64,000 nt of DNA from Ruminococcus sp. (GTDB lineage: Bacteria > Bacillota > Clostridia > Oscillospirales > Ruminococcaceae). The notes below the pieces were generated by a model. It saw only the letters and a list, made by a program, of their open reading frames with translations, had not been told where the DNA came from and ran no database searches. Position 1 is the first letter of the stretch. Each line of letters begins with the position of its first letter. Below, piece by piece: positions 44,545 to 51,670 of the stretch. A program made the translations under genes and the position numbers. Where the stretch lies: contig SVNV01000011.1 in the NCBI GenBank assembly GCA_015066705.1, positions 1 through 64,000 on the forward strand. The letters run 5' to 3'.

Positions 44545-44620
44545 TGGGGCATGGCCAAGCGGTAAGGCACTGGATTCTGATTCCAGCATTCCCAAGGTTC
44601 GAATCCTTGTGCCCCAGCCA
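44545..44620 (+). tRNA. tRNA-Gln (anticodon CTG)
   Basis: Acceptor TGGGGCA/TGCCCCA, anticodon loop TTCTGAT, T-arm GGTTCGAATCC and encoded CCA. Its last 25 nt are duplicated at 48095-48119. Confidence 0.97.
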
Positions 44621-44630
44621 TTAAAATTTA

Positions 44631-44651
44631 AGCCGTCATTTTCTGACGGCT
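44631..44651 (+). terminator. Hairpin between the tRNA-Gln genes
   Basis: AGCCGTCA and TGACGGCT form an 8-bp stem followed by TATTTTC. The right repeat carries the same hairpin at about 48130-48150. Confidence 0.6.
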
Positions 44652-44685
44652 TATTTTCATATTAAATTATGAAACCCCCATATAT

Positions 44686-44761
44686 TCGGCTATAGCCAAG
44701 CGGTAAGGCAGGAGATTTTGATTCTCCCATCCCACTGGTTCGAATCCAGTTAGCCGAACCA
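44686..44761 (+). tRNA. tRNA-Gln (anticodon TTG), left copy
   Basis: Acceptor TCGGCTA/TAGCCGA, anticodon loop TTTTGAT, T-arm GGTTCGAATCC, encoded CCA. An identical copy lies at 48185-48260. Confidence 0.97.
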
Positions 44762-44820
44762 ATTAAGATAAAAGCGCCCTTTTTCTTTGGTCTGTATGAC
44801 TTTAGAAAAAGGGTACTTTT

Positions 44821-45711
44821 TTATATAAAGAAAGGTAGCCTATCTGTAGCTTGTTGCATTTGTTCAACAGTTGAATGTACGTAAATTTGCGTTGTTGAAA
44901 TATCACTATGACCAAGCAGACAGCGAACAGTTTCTATGTCTGCTCCAGAACGTAAGAGTTGAGTTGCAAAAGTGTGCCGTAATATATGCGGAACAAGGTA
45001 CTTTATACAAGGGTGCTTTTGAGTTTGTTTTTCTAAAAATGCCTTATAACGTTTATGATACGTTCTAAACGGCAAAGGTTTCCCCTGCTTATTTGTGAAA
45101 AGTAGTCCTACTGTTCCCTTATCTTCGCCTATTCGCTTTAATACTTCAACCGATTTATCATTTAGTGTAATTATTCGGTCTTTTCGTGATTTAGTAGTTT
45201 TTACAAGCACTTCTCCTTTTTCAGTTCGTACAACAGTTTGACAAACATTGATTATCTTTTGTTCAAGGTCAATGTTTTCCCAATCCAAAGCGAGCAATTC
45301 ACCTCTACGTAAGCCAGTAAGCAATTCAAGTTTTAACATTCTGCTTGTATCGTTATCCACATCAAATAAAAGTTGTAAGTGTTCCAGTTCAAATACTTGG
45401 ACATTCTTTTTAATTCTCTTTGGTGCTTTGATTTTATCAACTGGGTTTTTCTCGCAATACTCGTTGTTTATTGCTTCATCAAAGACACGTTTCAGCAAAA
45501 AGTAGGTTTTTCGCTGTCTTGAAGTTCCGTAGTCAAGGGTAGTGTTCATACATTCCCTAACGTGCATAGGTTTAATATCAACAAGTTCCATTTCTTGCAG
45601 GCTTGCATAATGGAATTTGTTAATATTTCTGTATTCGTACCAACTATCATATACTACAACGTTATGTAAATATTTTTCAAAGAAGATGTTCCACCATTCG
45701 CCAAAGGTCAA
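44821..45711 (-). CDS. int: Tyrosine recombinase / phage-type integrase
   Basis: The 296-residue protein has an N-terminal SAM-like DNA-binding domain (about 1-100) and a catalytic domain with the R-K-H-R-H-Y set: [47 protein letters not shown] (the Tyr is the nucleophile). It would integrate and excise the element at the tRNA-Gln site, 60 bp from the left repeat. The start is TTG at 45711, overlapping the excisionase stop (TTGA), which implies coupled translation. Confidence 0.95.
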   Translation of the reverse strand: MTFGEWWNIFFEKYLHNVVVYDSWYEYRNINKFHYASLQEMELVDIKPMHVRECMNTTLDYGTSRQRKTYFLLKRVFDEAINNEYCEKNPVDKIKAPKRIKKNVQVFELEHLQLLFDVDNDTSRMLKLELLTGLRRGELLALDWENIDLEQKIINVCQTVVRTEKGEVLVKTTKSRKDRIITLNDKSVEVLKRIGEDKGTVGLLFTNKQGKPLPFRTYHKRYKAFLEKQTQKHPCIKYLVPHILRHTFATQLLRSGADIETVRCLLGHSDISTTQIYVHSTVEQMQQATDRLPFFI

Positions 45712-45899
45712 TCAACTTCACCACCCTTTGTAATGCGTTCCAGCCACTCATAAAATGATTTCAGAGGGATAAGATATCTTTTACCTATTTTAATATTAGG
45801 CACTTTGTCAGCACGCACAAGGGCATACATATTTGAGAAACTGATACCTAAAATTCTGCTTGCTTCTTTAACTGAAATTGTTGCTTTCTGCAATTTCAT
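45708..45899 (-). CDS. Excisionase-like helix-turn-helix protein
   Basis: The 63-residue protein has a MerR/excisionase-type winged HTH ([39 protein letters not shown]). Such proteins bend att DNA and bias the integrase towards excision. It overlaps rep by 32 bp at its start and int by 4 bp at its end, so rep-xis-int are one operon on the minus strand. Confidence 0.9.
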   Translation of the reverse strand: MKLQKATISVKEASRILGISFSNMYALVRADKVPNIKIGKRYLIPLKSFYEWLERITKGGEVD

Positions 45900-46758
45900 T
45901 CAACTCCTTTTCTGTAATGTATTTAAAATTAACTCCTGTTGCTTCACAAGGGTAAATTTTTGCTTTAATCTGTTCAAATGGGAGATTCATATAAAAAATT
46001 GTAGGTTCTCTTTCAATATCTCCGCCAGCATAATAAAAGTTACCGAGAATTTTTTCTTTAAGGTCTTTGCTTATGTATTTAAGAACGTAACGCACAGCGT
46101 TTTCCTTTTCTCCGTAAAGCTCAATAGCGGTAGAAAATCCGAGTTTCCATTGTGGCATATTAAAAACAGTTCTCTGTTCTTCTGCAGGTATTCTTTTACG
46201 TTTGCAAGTTTCAATTCTCAAAGGCTTGCTAAACCCTTTAACTTGTCTTGTACCGCTATCAACAAAGCGAATATTTCCAGATATAAGACCGTGAAAATGA
46301 ATACTACAATCCTTATGGTATTCAGGTATGATTATATATTTCAAACCATACCGAGCAACCATATTTTTAAGAAATATTTTTAGTTGTTTGGCAATCTCCT
46401 TTTTGTCATAGCGGTCAACATATTCCTTGTTTAAAGTCCACGTCACAAAATGAGTAAATCCATTAAGCATAGCTATATCAAACACCTTATTTCTTGCACG
46501 TCTTACAGAATCATCACGACAAATCGGTATATCATTTACATCTTCCTCGGTAGGTTCAAAAGCCTTTTTAACACGTTCAAGAGGTATATCATCAAACAAA
46601 GGATTATCAACAACATTTTTCATTACTCTGTTCTTGAACAGAAAGCAATCAGCAACAGTTATTCTTTTCTTTCCGTCTGGATAAATCATTAGCTTGGCAT
46701 TATATCCGCTTAAAGTATCTATGTCATTAACCGCCTTTCCGAGTGTTATTTGTGCCAA
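45868..46758 (-). CDS. HUH-type rolling-circle replication initiator
   Basis: The 296-residue protein shows Rep motifs: FTHFVTWTLNKEY (motif I), CSIHFHGLIS with the HUH pair (motif II) and AVRYVLKYISKDL with the catalytic Tyr (motif III). It would nick the origin of the excised circle and start rolling-circle replication. N-terminal residues 1-100 are not typical of any family I recognise. The likely origin is the GC-richer non-coding stretch upstream (46770-47160). Confidence 0.88.
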   Translation of the reverse strand: MAQITLGKAVNDIDTLSGYNAKLMIYPDGKKRITVADCFLFKNRVMKNVVDNPLFDDIPLERVKKAFEPTEEDVNDIPICRDDSVRRARNKVFDIAMLNGFTHFVTWTLNKEYVDRYDKKEIAKQLKIFLKNMVARYGLKYIIIPEYHKDCSIHFHGLISGNIRFVDSGTRQVKGFSKPLRIETCKRKRIPAEEQRTVFNMPQWKLGFSTAIELYGEKENAVRYVLKYISKDLKEKILGNFYYAGGDIEREPTIFYMNLPFEQIKAKIYPCEATGVNFKYITEKELNEIAESNNFS

Positions 46759-46769
46759 TTATCTATAAG

Positions 46770-47160
46770 CTTCGTACAAATTGAAATCCCCTATTTTTCG
46801 GGGATTGCGAAAAAAAGTGAGTGCAATTTGTGACTATAATCAAGTAATATAGGAATCCCTACCGAGCAAGCGGACTTCCCAAAAGCGAAGGTAGAAAGTT
46901 TGTGAGGGCTACCGCCGAAATGCTAATAAGGGTGGTGTGGCTTTGTGAGGGTCGAAAGATTGAGCAACACCACAACAAAGCACACAGCCGAACAACAGCA
47001 CCTTGACACCACGTCACCCTTTGGGTGACAGGTTGCCTACGGGACGGAGAGTTTGCAGAACCGCAGTCGAACAAAGAGAAAACCGAAAATTTGTGAATGC
47101 GATGCCAATCTGGGCTACCGCCCAGCCCCCAAAGACAGTAACCGAACACAGACAAAAACC
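46770..47160. other. Non-coding region upstream of rep, candidate replication origin
   Basis: About 390 bp with no convincing gene; short ORFs here lack ribosome sites. It contains short repeats (GAAAGTTTGTGAGGGCTACC, GAAAATTTGTGAATGCGATG, CGAAAGATTGAGC) and a hairpin GTCACCC-TTT-GGGTGAC (47017-47033). Such features fit a double-strand origin for the Rep protein. This is inference from position. Confidence 0.4.
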
Positions 47161-47161
47161 G

Positions 47162-47359
47162 CTACTGTGAGAGTTCACGGAGTTTAACAGAGATACGTTC
47201 AAGTTCCTCTGATACTAAATCACAAATATCATACATTTCATAAACTGATTCATTAGTACATTTTTCATATACTTTTTCTCTGGAATAAAACAGAATATCG
47301 TTCAAAACCTTTATTCTTGTTGAACAGGAACTCAAAATGTCTTTTTCAATTAGTTCCAT
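47162..47359 (-). CDS. Small helical protein of the element, unknown function
   Basis: The 65-residue, mainly helical protein (MELIEKDILSSCSTRIKVLN, VSEELERISVKLRELS) starts at ATG 47359 after AAGGTGGTGAG, a good site. It is divergent from the XRE gene and shares the operator region. Possibly an auxiliary replication or regulatory factor, but nothing in the sequence identifies it. Confidence 0.65.
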   Translation of the reverse strand: MELIEKDILSSCSTRIKVLNDILFYSREKVYEKCTNESVYEMYDICDLVSEELERISVKLRELSQ

Positions 47360-47388
47360 TTTCTCACCACCTTTTGCAATGTTTGTAA

Positions 47389-47450
47389 TACGAGTATCTC
47401 GTACTATTACGATTATATACTACGAGTATTTATATGTCAATACGAGTATT
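47389..47450. promoter_or_regulatory. Operator repeats TACGAGTAT between divergent genes
   Basis: TACGAGTAT occurs at 47389, 47421 and 47441; the first forms a palindrome TACGAG-TAT-CTCGTA (47389-47403). They lie between the XRE gene and the divergent small gene and are probably bound by the XRE repressor. Confidence 0.6.
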
Positions 47451-47581
47451 TCGCATTATATCGAGATTTTGTGAGTTTATCTCACAATTTCTCGTATTTC
47501 CTTGAATTTTCTCGTTATTTCTTGTATTTTCTACTTGATTTTTATTTGAAAATAATATATACTAATAGAGAGGTGAGAGTA

Positions 47582-47977
47582 ATGAAAGATAATTTAACAT
47601 ATGAAAAAGGAGATTTATCACCAAAGACAATAGCAAAGGTTTACAACACAGGCAAAGAGAACAGCATAGCACAGAAGAAGCGTAACATAGTTATAGGTGA
47701 CAGACTTAAACTATTGAGAACACAGAAAAAGATAATGCAAAAAGACCTTTGTGACGAAATCAATGTAGTGATTACAACATATGCAGGTTATGAAAACGGA
47801 AAACACGAACCACCGAGCGAAATATTAGTAAGACTTGCTGATTTTTATAATGTTTCTTTAGATTACATTGTAGGACGCACCGACAATCCAAAGGGCATAT
47901 TTGCAGAGGAAGAAAACAAGGATTTAAGTGAACGTGTAGCACAGCTTGAAAAGTTATTCAAGGAATCACAGAAATAA
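47582..47977 (+). CDS. XRE-family transcriptional regulator of the element
   Basis: The 131-residue protein has a central Cro/CI-type HTH (IGDRLKLLRTQKKIMQKDLCDEINVVITTYAGYENGKHEPPSE) and a C-terminal coiled coil (DLSERVAQLEKLFKES). It probably represses the element's operons through the TACGAGTAT sites upstream. ATG at 47582 follows GAGAGGTGAG; the frame is open from 47471 but those residues precede the ribosome site. Confidence 0.9.
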   Translation: MKDNLTYEKGDLSPKTIAKVYNTGKENSIAQKKRNIVIGDRLKLLRTQKKIMQKDLCDEINVVITTYAGYENGKHEPPSEILVRLADFYNVSLDYIVGRTDNPKGIFAEEENKDLSERVAQLEKLFKESQK

Positions 47978-47982
47978 AAAAT

Positions 47983-48015
47983 CCCTTATGAGTTTTTTCT
48001 CATAAGGGTATATTT
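47983..48015 (+). terminator. Terminator of the XRE gene
   Basis: CCCTTATGAG and CTCATAAGGG form a 10-bp stem with a T6 loop; a weak T-rich tail follows. Confidence 0.75.
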
Positions 48016-48094
48016 GTATATGATGATATGAAGCAACGCACCCCCGCCAGCGAGCTGGCGAGGGAGGCTTGCGATACCCCCACAAATTGCAAGG

Positions 48095-48119
48095 GGTTCG
48101 AATCCTTGTGCCCCAGCCA
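48095..48119 (+). pseudogene. 3' fragment of tRNA-Gln(CTG) in the right att region
   Basis: The last 25 nt of tRNA-Gln(CTG), from the T-arm to CCA, are present without the 5' part. This is the classic remnant left by integration into a tRNA gene. Just before it stands a hairpin GCCAGC-GA-GCTGGC (48046-48059) at the element end. Confidence 0.9.
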
Positions 48120-48184
48120 TTAAAATTTAAGCCGTCAATTTCTGACGGCTTATTTTCATATTAAATTATGAAACCCCCATATAT

Positions 48185-48260
48185 TCGGCTATAGCCAAGC
48201 GGTAAGGCAGGAGATTTTGATTCTCCCATCCCACTGGTTCGAATCCAGTTAGCCGAACCA
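48185..48260 (+). tRNA. tRNA-Gln (anticodon TTG), right copy
   Basis: Identical to 44686-44761 over all 76 nt including CCA. Its upstream context is the tRNA-Gln(CTG) fragment, so its expression would need readthrough from the element or a promoter of its own. Confidence 0.95.
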
Positions 48261-48489
48261 ACAGCGGAGTCGCTGGACCCACTTCCCTCGCAGATTAGTC
48301 TGTGGGGGATTTTATTTTGAGTTGCCCGGGGTTGAAAAAAACACAGCATTTTGGTATAATAAGCAGTAGAAATACGGATTTTACGATGCATTTTAACTCT
48401 ACCAATGGTTGAATTCTCCTCACTAAACGATTGGTAGGTGTATTTTATTTTTGAAATACTTTACAATGAAGTTGAAAGGAGGCAATCCT

Positions 48490-49104
48490 ATGAATCAAGC
48501 TAAAATCGGGAAATTCATTTCACAATGCAGAAAAAACGCAAACTTAACACAATTACAGCTTGCAGAAAAGCTGAACATCACTGACAAAGCAATATCCAAG
48601 TGGGAAACCGGCAAAGCTATGCCTGATGCTTCTATCATGCTTGAGTTATGTGATATTCTCAGAATCACTGTAAACGACTTATTAAGTGGGGAGGTTATCA
48701 ATATGGAGAATAATAACAAGATAAACGAACAGCTTTTGCTTGATATGGCAAAAGAATTAGAAAAGAAAAACAAGACAATCTGGACTTCAATGTGGACAAT
48801 TATGATTGTAAGTATGATTGCTTTGTTATCAGGCATTTTAATTGCAGCTTTTTTGATACCCGAAGGAGTATTGCAGTTAGTCGTAATACTTGCTATCTGC
48901 GTTGTTTTTCTGATACCCTGCTTTTACGCGTTAAAGCTTGAGGTAAGTGTAGGTGCATACAAATGCAAGAATTGCGGACACGAAATTGTGCCTACGTATT
49001 CACAGGCATTGAATGCAATGCACATGGGATTTACACGCTATTTAAAATGCCTAAAATGCAACAAGCGCACTTGGTGCAAAAAAATTATCAACAAAGAAAA
49101 GTAA
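48490..49104 (+). CDS. XRE regulator with membrane helices and zinc ribbon
   Basis: The 204-residue protein has an N-terminal Cro/CI HTH (ISQCRKNANLTQLQLAEKLNITDKAISKWETGKAMPD), two hydrophobic helices (about 103-125 and 130-150), and a C-terminal zinc ribbon with CKNCGHE and CLKCNKRTWC. DNA-binding, membrane and zinc parts in one chain suggest a membrane-tied regulator that senses something at or outside the membrane (inference). ATG at 48490 follows AAAGGAGG; the earlier ATG at 48451 precedes that site. It lies just outside the integrated element. Confidence 0.88.
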   Translation: MNQAKIGKFISQCRKNANLTQLQLAEKLNITDKAISKWETGKAMPDASIMLELCDILRITVNDLLSGEVINMENNNKINEQLLLDMAKELEKKNKTIWTSMWTIMIVSMIALLSGILIAAFLIPEGVLQLVVILAICVVFLIPCFYALKLEVSVGAYKCKNCGHEIVPTYSQALNAMHMGFTRYLKCLKCNKRTWCKKIINKEK

Positions 49105-49120
49105 GCTCATTAAAGAACAA

Positions 49121-49155
49121 AACACCCATTTCACGAAGAAACGGGTGTTTTTTGT
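49121..49155. terminator. Terminator between convergent XRE and GNAT genes
   Basis: AACACCC and GGGTGTT close a hairpin that continues with ATTTC/GAAAC, followed by TTTTTG. Confidence 0.8.
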
Positions 49156-49173
49156 TGGTCAATTATTTCAATA

Positions 49174-49827
49174 CTATCTTACAACTGATGAATGTCTATA
49201 AATATAAAACTCCTCCTGGCTTGGCTTCCACATTTTTTCTTTTGGTGGAAAAGATGAGTCAAAAGCCTCTACCGCAGCTATATCGTCACAGCAATCAGCC
49301 GCAGTACTCGGAATATACATCCACTTTTTGCCGTCAAGCACGCCCGGTACAAGCTCACACACGAGAAGTGCTGTCGGAAAATTCCCGTCAACGACAAAGC
49401 TGACGTTTTTCTTTTTACAGCTGACAAAACCACTTCCTACATAGTTTGCGGGATTACCGAAAATTACATTTACATCATAGCCCATTTTTCTTGCAACATC
49501 AAAGGAATACTCAATAAGCTTTTTCCCCAGCTTCCGGCGTTGATATTCAGGTGCAACGCAGATTGGACCAAAGGAAAGAATTTCTTTTCTCTCGCCGTTT
49601 TCGTCCTCAAGCCACGCCTTAGTATACATAATATTACCAACGATTCTACCTTCACATTCAATAACAAAAGCAAGCTCGGGAATAAAATCAGGATGGTTTC
49701 TCATAGTATGCACGAAATAATGCTCAGATGCACCCGGTACATAAACATTCCAGAAAGCCTCACGTGTGAGGTTTTCAACATCTTTGTAATCTTTTTCTGT
49801 TTCTAAGCGTATTGTTAAATTTCCCAT
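49174..49827 (-). CDS. GNAT-family N-acetyltransferase
   Basis: The predicted product has 217 residues with a GNAT fold: MGNLTIRLETEKDYKDVENL at the start, the acetyl-CoA binding stretch ISFGPICVAPEYQRRKLGKKLI in part (core Q-R-R-K-L-G-K), and GFVSCKKKNVSF. The target is unknown. ATG at 49827 follows AAAGGATTTACT and fits the conserved start; the frame's upstream extension to 49890 is not expected to be translated. Confidence 0.9.
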   Translation of the reverse strand: MGNLTIRLETEKDYKDVENLTREAFWNVYVPGASEHYFVHTMRNHPDFIPELAFVIECEGRIVGNIMYTKAWLEDENGERKEILSFGPICVAPEYQRRKLGKKLIEYSFDVARKMGYDVNVIFGNPANYVGSGFVSCKKKNVSFVVDGNFPTALLVCELVPGVLDGKKWMYIPSTAADCCDDIAAVEAFDSSFPPKEKMWKPSQEEFYIYRHSSVVR

Positions 49828-50111
49828 AGTAAATCCTTTCATAAATCGTTTTTTCAACCTACAAGAGGATTGCGGAGAATGTATTTGCAAGCCTCTTGTT
49901 TACAATACTATCTCCAATGTGTTGTTTTTCTTCAAAAAGACATCTCCTGAATTCAGATTTCAGCCTTAGCTGCAATTACATTTTACCATATTATTACAGC
50001 TATTACAATACCTTTTCAAGACAAACCCAAGGTATTACCAATGTTTTAAAATCACGGAAAAATCACCAAAAAATGCTCTTTAAAGTTACTATTATTATTA
50101 AATAGTCTATA

Positions 50112-50140
50112 TTTACTTTTTCAACCTGTTGTGTTATAAT
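50112..50140 (+). promoter_or_regulatory. Promoter of the surface-polymer cluster
   Basis: TTTACT (50112-50117), 17 bp, TATAAT (50135-50140), 41 bp before the licD-like ATG. The remaining 49900-50110 stretch shows no gene. Confidence 0.5.
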
Positions 50141-50181
50141 ATATTTTGTGTAACTATGTAAAAAAGTAGAGGTGAGAATTG

Positions 50182-51654
50182 ATGAGTCTGGCTGTTCTGG
50201 AAGATTACAGAAGCGATTGGGTTATGCGTTGTCTTTCAATAGATTCCCTTGATTACAGTCTTTTTGAAAACAGAAAGTTTCTCATTGATTTCAACTGCGA
50301 AAACAGTTCCCTCTGCGAAAGCTTCAGAAATGTTTTTTCTGCTCTAAGCAATAAATATAATGGTTTTTCTGCAAGGGAAAATCAAAAGGCTTACGACGGA
50401 GTTTTAATTCTGAATATCGGTTCAAGAAATCTATCTGAAAGTCAGGAAGAGTTACTTAATCATATTGACAAGCCTGTTATTTATGTAACTGATTGTGAGA
50501 ATTTTTCGCAGATTAACTCTGACAATGTAAGCGTTTTATACTGCAGGAATATTTACGGTGCCGGTCTTGAGATTGAAAATACCTACTCAGAAAATGACTG
50601 TGTAAATATTATCGACCTGTTGGGAGGCTGCATTTATACAATGGGGCTTGCTCTGAAGGGTATTTTCGGCAGCTACTACTGTGGGCACGGAAGCTGTGGA
50701 ATTGAAGGAATTACCGATTTAAGTGATGTGGGATATCAGAAAATGATTTCCTTTGATGACGGAAAGTACATGGCTGATTTTTACAATAACAGACCTGATG
50801 AGATTTTCTGTTTTAAAAACACCTACGGCGGAAAGCTTGAGCTTTTACACAGTTTACTTTTCAAGTGTCTTGAGGAGTTTGACAGGATTTGCCAAAAGCA
50901 CGATATCCCCTACTTTCTCGGTGGCGGAACACTTCTTGGTGCTGTAAGACACGGCGGAATGATTCCGTGGGATGATGACATTGATGTTATGATGTCAAGG
51001 GAGTCTTACGAAAGATTTCTCGAGGTTGTAAATGACGAAATCGGCGAAGAATTCTTCTTTCAGTCATCAGAAACAGACAAGAATTATCACAGCGTTTTTA
51101 CAAAGCTGAGACTTAACGGAACGATTTTTAAAACAAATTTTTCACAGCAGTTTGATATGCATCAGGGAATTTTCATTGACATTTTTGTACACGACAAGAC
51201 TGCAGATTCAAAGCTTTTCCAGAAGCTTCACGTTTTTAAAACGCTCTTTGCACGCTCCCTTGTTTTCAACAAATGGGCTGACAGACCTATGCATTTTTAC
51301 GGAAAGCTGAAATTCATATGCAAGCTTGCTACAAAATACAAAAACAGCCACTCCATTGAAAAGCTTGAAAAAATACAGAACAAGGTTATATGCAGATACA
51401 ACAAGAAAAAAACCAAATATCTTTATGACGGTACAGGTGAGCATTTAAGACACGGAGCTTTCCCTGCTTTATGGCTCTCTGAAATGGATTACTTGGATTT
51501 TAACGGAAAGAAATTTCCTGTACCAAAATACTACAAGGAATACCTCACATATTCATATGGTGATTATGAAAAGCTCATTCCTGCAAGCAAAAGAAAAGCA
51601 GGTCACGACATTGTTGAGGTTAGTTTTGGTAAATACGATAACAACCATATTTAA
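50182..51654 (+). CDS. LicD-family phosphotransferase with unassigned N-terminal domain
   Basis: The 490-residue protein carries a LicD domain from about residue 225 (YFLGGGTLLGAVRHGGMIPWDDDIDV, with the catalytic-type DDDID). LicD enzymes transfer phosphorylcholine or other phospho-groups to cell-surface glycans and teichoic acid. The first 220 residues (LIDFNCENSSLCESF, DGVLILNIGSRNL, GHGSCGIEGITDLSD) are not part of LicD and I do not recognise them; they look like an alpha/beta domain. It opens a five-gene cluster. ATG at 50182 follows GAGGTGAGAATT. Confidence 0.88.
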   Translation: MSLAVLEDYRSDWVMRCLSIDSLDYSLFENRKFLIDFNCENSSLCESFRNVFSALSNKYNGFSARENQKAYDGVLILNIGSRNLSESQEELLNHIDKPVIYVTDCENFSQINSDNVSVLYCRNIYGAGLEIENTYSENDCVNIIDLLGGCIYTMGLALKGIFGSYYCGHGSCGIEGITDLSDVGYQKMISFDDGKYMADFYNNRPDEIFCFKNTYGGKLELLHSLLFKCLEEFDRICQKHDIPYFLGGGTLLGAVRHGGMIPWDDDIDVMMSRESYERFLEVVNDEIGEEFFFQSSETDKNYHSVFTKLRLNGTIFKTNFSQQFDMHQGIFIDIFVHDKTADSKLFQKLHVFKTLFARSLVFNKWADRPMHFYGKLKFICKLATKYKNSHSIEKLEKIQNKVICRYNKKKTKYLYDGTGEHLRHGAFPALWLSEMDYLDFNGKKFPVPKYYKEYLTYSYGDYEKLIPASKRKAGHDIVEVSFGKYDNNHI

Positions 51655-51670
51655 GGAAGGGTTTATATAA

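Larger units (their letters stand above)
44596..44762. repeat. Left 167-bp direct repeat of the integrated element (att region)
   Basis: Identical to 48095-48261 except for one base in the hairpin loop between the tRNAs (T against A). It covers the 3' end of tRNA-Gln(CTG), a terminator hairpin and all of tRNA-Gln(TTG). Confidence 0.9.
44596..48261. mobile_element. Small integrated element with integrase and HUH replication protein
   Basis: Direct repeats of 167 bp lie 3,499 bp apart, so recombination between them would release a 3.5-kb circle. The cargo is a tyrosine integrase, excisionase-like protein, HUH Rep, one small unknown gene and an XRE repressor. This is the make-up of a plasmid-like integrative element inserted at a tRNA-Gln locus. 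No relaxase/transfer genes, resistance or toxin genes are seen. Confidence 0.88.
48095..48261. repeat. Right 167-bp direct repeat of the integrated element (att region)
   Basis: Counterpart of 44596-44762 at a constant offset of 3,499 bp, one mismatch. Confidence 0.9.

Noticed and set aside
46859..47202. ORFs of 62-98 codons between rep and the small element gene
   Set aside because: Overlapping frames, Ser/Cys/Trp-rich nonsense-like composition and no ribosome sites; better read as origin DNA.
48161..48391. 76-codon minus-strand ORF over the right tRNA-Gln
   Set aside because: It is antisense to a tRNA gene.
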